The notes beneath the pieces were generated by a model that did not search any database, was not told the DNA's origin, and was given only the letters and a program-made list of their open reading frames with translations. Shown here piece by piece: positions 13,301 to 23,288 of a stretch of DNA of 64,000 bases; the stretch's first letter is position 1; each line of letters starts with the position of its first letter. The translations under genes were made by a program, and so were the position numbers. Origin of the DNA: Edolisoma coerulescens (lineage: Eukaryota > Chordata > Aves > Passeriformes > Campephagidae); contig VWZW01006289.1 of the NCBI GenBank assembly GCA_013397115.1, positions 1,731,650 to 1,795,649 of the forward strand. The letters run 5' to 3'.

Positions 13301-16300
13301 CTCTTAAAATAATTATTGGCAAAAATGAAAGTGTAATCATTAGTCCAATAATGGCTCTAGTAGAAGGAAACCTAAATTAAGTCATATTGGATCTCTGAAA
13401 CATTAAATTAGGCAAATTAGGAACCTGATTTTTCTTTAAAAACCTAAATCTATAGTAGTACTAAAGAAGGGCAGGGCTGGATGTGAGAGGAAAATAACTA
13501 TCAGTTGTGAAATATCTTTGGACTGTTTAGCAACATTACCATTCACAGCCACGGAATACATTACATTTTATTGTAAACTTTGTTCCTTAGAGAAGTATAA
13601 ATCTTGAAAGTGTGTCAATACTTGGCAAAGTAAGCAGTCTCTGGAGGCAAAAAATGTTTAAGACCATCTATCAAGTATAAGAAGTTGATAGCAATTAAAA
13701 TCAGAGCTGTTTATGTATAAACATAAATTGCAGAGGTAGCTTACAACTGGCCAGTAAAAATCTTGGCTGGATGGAAATTCCAATAGCAAAAGTCTGCAAA
13801 AAACAACATCTGAATTTTAAGAACTGTTTTTGTAGCATACACTTTTTCTTTAGCAACAATATTTTCTATGAAATTTTATTACATTGAGGAAACTCTATCT
13901 ATTTATTCATTTTCACATCCAGGCATTCTTTAAAAAAACACCACACACAACAAAACCCAAAAACCACTGAACAATGGGTAAAAAGAAGATAGCTTAGATA
14001 AAATATTACTTATATTAGATAGGCACTAAACCAGGTTATATTTCAATGCTCGCTTTTACCCCAAAGAGATACAGAGATGGATGCGGATTGATTTAATGTT
14101 AATTACTATAATAATGATGATGATTTTTAAAATTCTTGTGTATTTAAAGGGAATTATTAATTGTGTCTCTTTAATGTGTGAGGTTCTCAGGAAATAGACC
14201 ATTGTGGGCAGCCTGCACAATTTCACTGCTTTTCAAAACAGTCACAATACAAAAAACTTAAATGGAATGAGAGCTCACAAAAATAGTACTGGGGGGGGTC
14301 TTCCTCTCCTGAAGAGAGGAAAGGGACTGCCCTGTGTAACCCAGCCACTGGGTACCCACTTGCTGGTTTGAAAGGAATGTGTTGGCCTTGCTCCAGGCTT
14401 CCAGTCCAGTGCTCAGTCTTGGATCACTGTGTTTGGGTCAGTCCTCTCGGAGATGCAAGGAGCACAGCCAGAGCATCAATTAATGCCGTGCTGTAAGTGG
14501 GCCCTGCCTCTTCTATGAAGGCTTCCATGACTTTAGGGATGGTAAATAAAGTCAGAGAGGCTGTTTCCTTCCTTAAAACAGCAGAAGGTGTGAAGGAGAC
14601 ACCAATTTCAAATGTGACAGTCCTGAGGAAGCTTGAGGAGCAGGGGTGCTGTGGCCACAGTGAGTTTTGCTGCAGCAGGAAATGAGGAGTGGCCTCCTAA
14701 CCCATGCCATGGACATGGGGAAACTTGCTGGCAGCAGGAACAGTGCCAGGCTGCTGGGTGGAAGGGAGAGACTGGGGCTACAAAGAGTGGGATTGAATGC
14801 TGTTAAACAGAGCATAATGTACAATGTTTATTTGAAATTAATGAGTCTTGCATGCCTTCAAAATGCATTTTAATATTTAAATTGCTGCAAAAGTAAATTA
14901 TTAAAATAAAGTGTCCATGAATTATCACCCCTGATCTCCCAAGTTGCAGTGCTAGAAAATGAGAGACAAAGAGTGCCTAGGTCAGTGAGGTAAAGGAAAG
15001 GCTGTCCCCTTCTCATGTTGAATGTCTTCCACTGTAAGAGTATATCTTTTCATTTCTGTTCAGCTGTGGGAAAGATGTCTCAGGAAGGAAGTCTTGACAT
15101 GGGACCCAAATCAGGACCTAGAATATAATTGAGAGATTTTGGTGTTCCAGACACAAATTCCACCACTGAGGGAACAGAGCATATCCACCCACATAAGTGG
15201 ATTAATTCTGGCACTAGACAGAGAAGAAATAGCTATATCAGGACCTTCCTCTCATCTTCCTTACTTCCAGAGGAAGATCAGTCCAGCAACTATTTCTACA
15301 CCTCCTCCAAAATAGTGCAAGAGAAGAGGGTTTTGTTAAGTGCTCCCAGCTTTCTAGAGGAAAAGAGAGTCTGAGCTTCCTCCCAGATTTGCAGGGCTCC
15401 TGCTGTGTGCACACACTGTGAAGAAAACCATAACACAAGTGAGATGGTGAGCCAGCATTTCATCGCAGATAGCTGCTAGACCTTGGATCTCTCCCCTCCT
15501 TTGTTGGAAGTCCTTGGATGAGGGAGTAGTCTTCTTTGTTTTGCTTGCAAGAGCAGGGCTACTGATGGATCCCTTATTAACACAAGGAGCAAAGGGAAGC
15601 CCTAGCAAATAACAAAAGTATTCTGGTATTTTTAAACTTAGGCTTTGTCTTACATCCTCTCCACCAAGAACTTGTGAGAATTTCATAGAACACTATGTGA
15701 ACAAATCAATAGAGGAAACAGCATCTGAACCACAATGCAGGCATTTAATGTCTCCTTGTGCATTAAATTACCCAATTAATGTTTCCTGTTGCCTTAGCCT
15801 GTTCTAATAAGGCTTGACTGTCGCTTATCAGCCCCTAATCTTCTAAATGATGAGCAAGAACTGCAGCTGGATTTACAAGAGCCTTTGGGGCACAATACCA
15901 AACTCCCAGAGTGCCAAAGACACATCCTTGGAATTATGCTTATTAAGGTTTCTCATTCATTATCATTTACTTCACACAGATATCCACTAATCAATCAGAT
16001 TGACTTTATTATTTATTATTTATTAATTACTATTAAAATAGATACACTGGACAATCAATTTCTGTGTATAAGTAATTCCTCAAAAAAGAAGTTTTTTGTT
16101 GCATAAAAATGTCATTTCAGATACCAATACTCCTTTGAGTTAACCGAGTTTGCCTGCTGGGTGGGCTCATTTTTCCTGAAAGGCTGATCTATAGTTAAGA
16201 ATGTTTTGGGGTAAGAAAATTTTTTCCAGAGTAACTGAATGTAATTTTTATGGGCTGTGTCCATCAGTTAGCTAATTAGAATAAAGATGTTGGGAAAGAG

Positions 16301-17569
16301 TTGTAGGTAATGAGTAACTAACAGGGATAAATGATTTTTAATAGACAATGGCAGTGTCTTCAGAATGATAAATACTTTCCTGTTGTATTATAAAAAATAA
16401 ATAAATCTATTTTACTAAGAGAGACTTCTTATGAACTGTGAGGCCAGTTGGGGGGAGGAATAGATTCATTTAGATAAAACGCTATTAAATTGCCTGCATA
16501 GTGTCCTGTCAGACAACTATTGATCCCATCCCATGGGAGAAATTGATTTCTGTGCAGAGAGTTGTGTGCTCTCTGCAGTGTCTTGCTCCAGTGCTATTGC
16601 TCTGGTAATCACACGCTGCTGCCTCTTTTCCTTTCTCTCTCTTTCCATCTATTTGTTGTGCAAAGATTGATTGAGAGACATGAAGGATTCAAACTGCCAT
16701 ATTTGTTGTTATTTGACCTTTCCAATTATATTCTGTTAAATATGTAAATAGTTCATTTGTAGTTCTGTACACATGAATTTGCTGAAGCAGTCTGTGAGGA
16801 AGGCTTCCAGGGGGATGCTTGTACCTTTGTTCTCCTGTAGACCTATTAGAGCTGACCCAGTGAAGGGATTTCAAATGCAGCTGAGAATTTTTCCTGCTTT
16901 GGCAAAGCTATCTAGTCTAGCTCTCAATACAAGATCTAAAGATGGGAAAATAATTCAAACTTTTAACACCAGAATTACGTAAAAGCTGAAAAGAGAAATG
17001 GTAAGTGATTAAGGATCCTTGCTTTGGTTTCCTTCTTTTAGGCCTAAGTACCTTTTGTCAGCTCCCATTAATGTGAGTCATGTTTTAATAAGACAAAAAT
17101 ACCTGAGGTGAAGTAATGACAACAATAAAGTTGAAACCCACTTCTAAATCTCCCCCCTTTGAATGAGAATAAGAAACAAGGTCTTTAATTGTCGTGAAAT
17201 GGTCACACATTGTTTCTCAGATAATACCGCTTCAGTTTACAAAACTGTTTGTCTGATGAGTTATGTATGTACTTGACTTTTCCTACTATTTCTTGTCATT
17301 CCTACACTGGTTTTATTCTTATGACTCATTTATCATCATCAGTGCTAAGCAGGTGGTTGAATGTCAGCTGGTGGGGATCAAGGCCCTTGCTGTTCTCCGG
17401 GACCATAACTTGGCATTTGCACATGGGGAAAACTTTCTGAATGAGAAAAAGCCAGGGCAGACCTTCTGGCTTCAACTCATGCCAGTGCTAAGGGCATAGA
17501 GGGGAATAAAGATCTGTTGGTAGATCACAGCTATATTTTAGTAGTCCCAGGCTGCTGCATTAGGCCTAG
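7343..17569. other. Non-coding, no gene seen
   Basis: AT-rich unique DNA with short homopolymers (for example T-rich at 10051-10066). A 130-aa minus frame at 10810-11202 lacks any recognised motif. Blocks near 8430-8740 and 15740-16030 look like conserved non-coding DNA (many ATTA/TAAT cores), but conservation cannot be measured here. Confidence 0.55.
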
Positions 17570-17640
17570 GAAGGAAAGTGGAGGATGGTTCCTCCTGGAA
17601 GATTTTCAAAATCTGACTGGACAAAGTCCTAAGCAAACAA
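17570..17640 (+). mobile_element. Possible old CR1 fragment
   Basis: A short run ending TCTGACTGGACAAAGTCCTA resembles the CR1 3-prime UTR just before the terminal repeat. It is diverged and short, so the call is tentative. Confidence 0.3.
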
Positions 17641-20054
17641 GGATAACATCAAGGTTAACCCTTCTCTAGCAGAAGTTAAGATTAGAGAACTTCTCTCATT
17701 CTCTTCACACTAAAGTATCTTTGAAATTAAATCTTTCTATGATATTATGAATTCAAGTCCTGGTTACGTTTAAGCATTTGCCCAAGATAGCTCCTTGCTA
17801 GGCCATCAGCTCTAGCCTATAAAATGAAGCCCTCGTTTTTCAATTGCCTTTTAATGCTTTGGATAGCACAGCAAGCGAAGACAAATTTCTTCTCCTCTTC
17901 ATTAATCTCTCCTCCATGCTAGCATTTTTCCACTCATCATATAATTCAATTTAACTTTGCTGCAACTGGAGGCAAACATTGACTTCTCGTGTGCATTCTG
18001 GAAGATGCCTAGGCAGCAGGGAGAAGATCATGTCTGACAGCATAAGCTGCATGGGGGCAAACACATTTCCCAGCTGTGGAGAGATGCAGCTGAGATGGGA
18101 ATGCTCGAGCAGGGTGACAGGAGTCATTGGAGAAAATCGCTGACTGCAACTCCTCAAATCCAGCACCTCTTAACTTCTGGCCTGAAGGTGTGAGATTCTC
18201 TCCCTCCATCTTGGAGGGGGGAAGGGGAAGAAGAAGCTGTGCTGTGTGGTTTTGTCATAAATATACAGGGAGGGAGGCAATAGGGTAGGGAGAATGAGGA
18301 CTCAAAAAGACAGAAGGAAGATGAAAGTGTGGGGTAGTATGTATGTGGGAATTTGCATAGGGAATGCACAATGTTATGTGTATTTGGGGAAACAGCATTG
18401 TATGAGCACATATGAAGGAAAGGAGTCAGGTGTGGGGAACAGCCAAAAGCCCCAACAGTGAGACCAGAATCAGAGAAAACAGGCTGTCTTCCTTATCTAT
18501 CCTCGTGTATCATAAATTGACAGGGGTAGTTTCAGTCTCTTGGGACAAAGCTGACAGCTCGCTGCAAGCAAACAGGGACTAGAAATTATGGTGAAAGGGA
18601 CCTTAGAAACTCTAGAGGCATACAAAATCAGCCCTGGGACCTGTTTTTGTTTGCTTATGTGTCTCCTTTATTAAGTAGAATTTAATTTGATAGCCTATTA
18701 GAAGTACATCTAGAAGGAACTGCTGGATGCCCCTTACTGAGTGTTTCTATGCTTCTCTCTCACAACAGGGTGACTTTTACACTGTAATTACTTTTTGTAA
18801 AATAAACAAAGCAAGCTACTTGCAATTGAAGAGCATAGTGTTGCTAAATTCAGGGTTTTCCTAAGACAGCCTTGCAGTCCAAAGTACCTTAGCTTCCATT
18901 GGCTTGTGTTTGTTATGTGCTTCAGAGAATATTTAATCAAGGAAAGAACCACCCCTCATCCCTGTCCCCATTAATTTGATGCAAGAATCCATCATTTTAA
19001 CCGAAACTTTATTTGTGCATGGGGAAGGCTTTGCATTTCACAACAGGGAGATCAGTGAAGGGGAGAAGTTGTCAAAGCCAATGGTGAAGGATGAACTGCT
19101 TGCAGAGCTTATTTCCGGACTGATGTTTTTCTTCTATTCAGCGCCTTCCTCCCTTTCCACCCATGGCTAAGGACAAATACAGAGAAACAATTGTGAAGAC
19201 AATATAAAGCAAAGTTGCAGCACAGGAAAACATGTAGACTGTACAAGCATTGGCTACAAATGTTCCGAGGTCAGAAAACAAAGATCTGTGTTATTATTTG
19301 AAAGACCCTTTTTGAAATTAAGGACTTCAATCCTGTCTCCAGTTCTCCTCCTAACCCCACATGATCCTACTAACACAATTAGCATCCTTACTAATGCATT
19401 CAGGTATGGACTAGGCTCTCTCATAACTTGGTTTGTTTTATCTAGGTGTGGGTTGCATTAACCTGACAGAGCAATGAGGAAGATTTCTGTTCTCTGCTTT
19501 GAGCTAGTAAGTGCAGACAGATTCCTCTGGTTTTGACAAAATGAATTTCCTTTAAAGGAAAGAAAGCTAAGCTGTTCTAAAAGGCCACAAGAAGTAGACT
19601 AATGATTCCTGTCTGTCAGTCTGATAACTCCATTCTCATGCTTCACTGTTTTTTCCCACTACGCCTGCTTTCTATGTTCAAGTGTGGAGCTCTTGGTTTG
19701 ATCCTGAATTTGTGATTGAAAAAGAATTATTGAACTTCCACTGTGGTGCTGATGAAAGCATAATCTAAAAGTCCATTGGGCTTTTTTTCTGTCACTGTGC
19801 TTCAGATTTCTGTCTCTGCTGTCCACTCATGCCTTTGCAATTCTGTGGCATAGTTATTTCCACTAATTCCCCAGTGTCCACTTCCCACCAAATTTAAAGA
19901 AACAAACTGTAGAAACATTGCTTCAAGCACAAAGCAGCCACTTCTGTTGCTTGCATCCCTTCATCTGGTAAATGTACAGTAAATGAGCTGAAATATTTCT
20001 GGCTGCTCAGAAGTCATTTGTTAATTCAACTTTATCGAGAGGACTCTCACTTAC
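17641..20054. other. Non-coding, downstream of the ISG12-like exons
   Basis: This is where a terminal exon of the ISG12-like gene should lie. I searched the minus strand by eye for a GAAGLS-type segment after a splice acceptor and found nothing convincing. Confidence 0.4.
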
Positions 20055-20201
20055 AGATGGACTGGACAGTGGAAGTTGTGCCACCTCTGGGAACTCCACC
20101 TCCATGAGATGTGGCCTCCTTGGACATCATGCCGGAGGCCATGGATCCACCAGAGATCCCACTGCTGGTAAAGCCTGATGAATGGGTTGTGCCTTTGGCA
20201 C
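20055..20201 (-). CDS. ISG12-like exon B (internal exon)
   Basis: The exon is 147 nt, a multiple of three, with a pyrimidine-rich acceptor and a consensus gtaagt donor. Its ISG12 motif copy matches exon A at most positions. If the donor is skipped, the frame stops two codons later (TGT AAG TGA), which would give a short protein of about 100 aa. The downstream exon, which should encode the usual GAAGLS-type C terminus, was not found. Confidence 0.6.
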
Positions 20202-22931
20202 CTAGAACAGTTACAAAGGAGATGTTACTGACAAAAAAAGGAAGGAACCTTACAGGACAATTATAAACTACTGTGTTTTTAAAAAATTCAAGGCTAGCAG
20301 ATGTATCAAAAGACAAGGTCACTGCTGATTACTTGACTTGTTCCGTCAGTATACTGCTTTTTAGCTGCCACCTTGGGGAAAGGATATTATCAATGCTGTT
20401 GTGGATGTTCCCAGAACACAAAGAAAATCGATGGCTCTTGCACAGACTGTTTTTGATAAACCTGGATCTCCAAAATAGTTTCAGCACAATTTGCCTCTGC
20501 TGAAATTGCACTTTTCTGTGGAGCTGCCTGAGGACAGTGGAACAAACTTCCGTAGAGACCAGGAATTATTGCACTTTCTGTTCCAGGTGAGGGACATGTT
20601 CCTTTCACTTCACTTTCCCTTACACTAACCTGTAATAGACACCTGTAAAATTCAAGTACCACAAGTTGTGGTAGCCAGTGGTCAATTTATATGTATTTCT
20701 TCATCTCAGTCTAAATAAACCCCAAGCAAAACACTCAACTGCAAACTGTTCTTCTCCTGGGAGAGGAGTAAAGCATTAGTGACGACAAATGTTAGTGATA
20801 ATGCTTAAAGCATTCCTGGAGGATGCTCAAATATTTTGGTGATGAGCTTGTTATAGCATCTTCTGTAAAGTGATACTGAACAATACTCATGCCCCACTGC
20901 AGAATCAGCCGCTCCTTCGAGCATGTTTGTTCTGGGGGGAGGAAGGGTTACAGTCTGAATGAAAAGGTTAAGAAGATGTGTTTGGAGAGATTTCAGTGAG
21001 CACCTGCGGAAATGAAATCAGGCCCTTTTAGCTCTCAATCAGGCAAAGAATGTGTGGCAAGCTCTCCTGCTGCAGGGAGCCAAAGCTCACACCTGTCTTG
21101 GCAATGTTACAGAGCTAGCATTTTCCACATGGATAAAAGCTCTTTTGGAGTATCTCCTGTCGGCATGGCTAAGGTTTCCTTGAGTCATGCAGACTTCTCT
21201 TCACCAAAATGGTGGTTTTCATAAAAGTCTATAGTTAACACAGAGGTTGCAAGAATAAAACTAGGCATAGTTAAATGCTTATTTTGCTTCTGTTTCTTAT
21301 AAAAATTCTCAGCACACAGAGGGATAGAAATCTTCAGTATTTCAGTTTAGAACTGACAGCTTCATGCTCCCTGTAGGGCATCTCCACTGAAAAGTTTGCC
21401 ACAGGTTATGAGTGTGCTGAGGACTGCTGTACCACCCTGATCTGTAACAGAAGGCAGCTTGTGCAGCTGACTAACATATGACTAGAGGGAGCAACTGGCA
21501 TCTCTTGCATACCAGGATTTCTGCTGCTAAGGCAGCGCGGCACCTGAGAGCAGCTCTCCTCTCTGCTTTTCACTTTCTCTGTCCCCCTCCTCTCCCGACT
21601 TTCTCTCATATTCTGTCCCTTGGCTGCTACAATCCCTTAAGCTCTTTCCTACTGAATATTCAATAAACACTGCATTCAGCAACCTAAAATCACTGATCAA
21701 ATCATACAAAGTGAAAATTAAAAAATGCCTCACAGGAGTCACATGCAGTATGTCTCTGAATGACCCTTATGTCACTTACTCCCTCACTGTCTAGAGGGTC
21801 TCACTCTATGAATAATATTGGCAGCAATGGAAATCATATCTTAAAAAAAAAAATCCAACTTATTTCCTCTCAGTCAAGATTAACACATTTTTTGCTATTA
21901 AAAGATGCCCTGAATCTGGACCCTGGCTACCTCACCTGGTCAACCACCCATTTTATGGCTGGAGAAGTCATGTTCAGCTCCATCCTTCAGATTTCTACCT
22001 GCTGATTATGGAAGTAGCAGACCAGTGGCAGACCAATATGGCAGAGATGCCCACCTATAATCAGCCTGCTGGTTCACACACACACACACCTTGGGACAGG
22101 TGAGTCTGAGACCCCGAAGGCAGAAAGGGTTTTGAAGCCTCTATCCAAGGTCAGAGAGCTAATTACTGTGCTGCTGGGTAAAGCAGGATTGCATGAGGCA
22201 CTTTGTTCTGTGGAGTCATGCCTGTTCAGAGGATGCCTGCTCTGAGGTCACTCAGGCAGGTCTGGCAGGGAGAATGCCTTGTGCACAGATCCCACGGGAT
22301 CTGGGGTTAAACGACTGCCGAGCTGCCAGGAGTCATCTGGTCAGGGACTGCTCCATGCAAGCAGCAGAACAGCAAACACCTGCAGGGTTAGCTCATGTGA
22401 AAGGCAGCTATGCCTCATTTTAGTACTTAGATAGGGGCTGCCAAGGATGTGTATACATTCCCTTCATGAATTTGTCTCTTGGACTACAACTAATTTCTCT
22501 CCTCTACAGAGTTTGCATGAGGTTTTAGGAGTTCTCCCTATATGGATGTATGTGAGTAAAGAGCAAGGGAAATCTGATAATTTATATGAAATATAGGTGC
22601 ACAGATAATGCTCTTGCATAAGTGCATCATTGCTTGTTCCTACCACGACTCTTCATATTATTGATGATTCCTGGCAGAATGGAGAGATAGCACAAACTTC
22701 AAATAAACACTGTCCAAAACCTCATGAATACCATGTATGTATGTGTTCATTCATGCATAGTAGGTACACACAGAGAAAACACTCTCAATAATATCCCACT
22801 CATAGCACACAGTTAAATAGAGGAATCTTTTTTCTTCAGTGAACTGCAGGAATGTAGGAGAGGAGAGATTATTTGGCAAGCTTATTTTCAAGGAGAAAAA
22901 GTTGTCTGATCCTATGCACTGAACCACAAAA

Positions 22932-22971
<40 letters not shown>

Positions 22972-23129
22972 TTGCTCATACCCAGTCCCTGGAGAGTAGA
23001 AGTGGGGCCTCCAGAAGGCACACCTCCCCCAGAGGATCTCGCTTCGTGGGACATTATTGATGAAGCAAGGGATCCTCCCCTGATCCCAGAGGAAGTGAAC
23101 CCAGCGTTGCGGACGTTCTGGTCAGACAT
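20055..23129 (-). CDS. Partial ISG12-family (IFI6/IFI27-like) gene with tandem motif exons
   Basis: Seen: exon A (22982-23129) starts with ATG, holds 49 codons plus one base, and has a gtatga donor. Exon B (20055-20201) has an acceptor ending gttctag, holds two bases plus 48 codons plus one base, and has a gtaagt donor. The phases match, so A-B reads through for 98 codons via a Gly at the junction. Each exon carries one copy of the ISG12 motif pattern: GFTSSGI, GGS, MAS-type, MS, then GGGVP, GG and TSTxQ. Known: ISG12 proteins are small, interferon-induced and hydrophobic, found in mitochondria, ER or nuclear envelope, and are linked to apoptosis and antiviral defence. The promoter carries interferon elements. 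Odd: many of the family's alanines are Ser, Thr, Gly or Glu here, and I found no terminal exon. The two exons could instead belong to two adjacent paralogues. Family membership is fairly secure; the gene model is provisional. Confidence 0.6.
20603..20619 (-). promoter_or_regulatory. Candidate IRF-binding element between exons A and B
   Basis: The minus strand reads GGGAAAGTGAAGTGAAA, overlapping GAAA/GAAG units spaced as in virus-inducible IRF sites. It lies about 400 bp upstream of exon B. It could be an intronic enhancer, or the remnant promoter of a separate paralogue; no TATA box was seen after it. Confidence 0.3.
22932..22968. repeat. (CA)n microsatellite
   Basis: About 18 CA units on the + strand, that is (TG)n in the sense of the ISG12-like gene. 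It lies just past that gene's exon A donor. Confidence 0.95.
22982..23129 (-). CDS. ISG12-like exon A (first coding exon)
   Basis: ATG sits about 30 nt below the predicted transcription start. The product begins MSDQNV, an opening I recall from avian IFI6-like proteins, and runs into the ISG12 motif at residues 10-49. The exon ends after CTC CAG GGA CTG G, with the donor gtatgag. A (TG)n tract on this strand begins only a few bases into the intron. Without splicing the frame runs on through the repeat as Val-Cys and then stops. Confidence 0.6.
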
Positions 23130-23184
23130 GGTGCTTTCTGCTGGTGAGAATTCCAGTGAAGCTCTCAGGGAATGCTCAGCCCAT

Positions 23185-23193
23185 CCTTTTATA
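23185..23193 (-). promoter_or_regulatory. TATA box of the ISG12-like gene
   Basis: TATAAAAGG reads on the minus strand 56 nt before the exon A ATG. It implies a start near 23160 and a 5-prime UTR of about 30 nt. Confidence 0.65.
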
Positions 23194-23214
23194 CACTCTC
23201 CTGCTGACAGTGAA

Positions 23215-23288
23215 GAAATGAAACTGCTGCCATGATAAGGAAGAATAGAAACTGAAACTTATCCTCAGCCAGGAAATGAAACTGAACT
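23215..23288 (-). promoter_or_regulatory. Interferon response element cluster (IRF/ISRE type)
   Basis: The + strand shows GAAATGAAAC (23215-23224), GAAACTGAAACT (23248-23259) and GGAAATGAAACTGAAC (23272-23287). The middle site fits the IRF/ISRE core GAAANNGAAA exactly, and the outer two are one base or one mismatch away. All lie 20-100 bp upstream of the TATA box, where ISREs of interferon-stimulated genes normally sit. This independently supports the ISG12 call. Confidence 0.7.

Larger units (their letters stand above)
20202..22981 (-). other. Intron between ISG12-like exons A and B
   Basis: A 2.8-kb interval with no further motif exon that I can see. It contains the IRF-like site at 20603-20619, a short CA run near 22078 and the (CA)n tract at its upstream end. 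Confidence 0.45.

Noticed and set aside
17951..18209. Terminal exon of the ISG12-like gene
   Set aside because: A splice-like acceptor and an AGFEELQ-type frame exist, but similarity to the family C terminus is not convincing.
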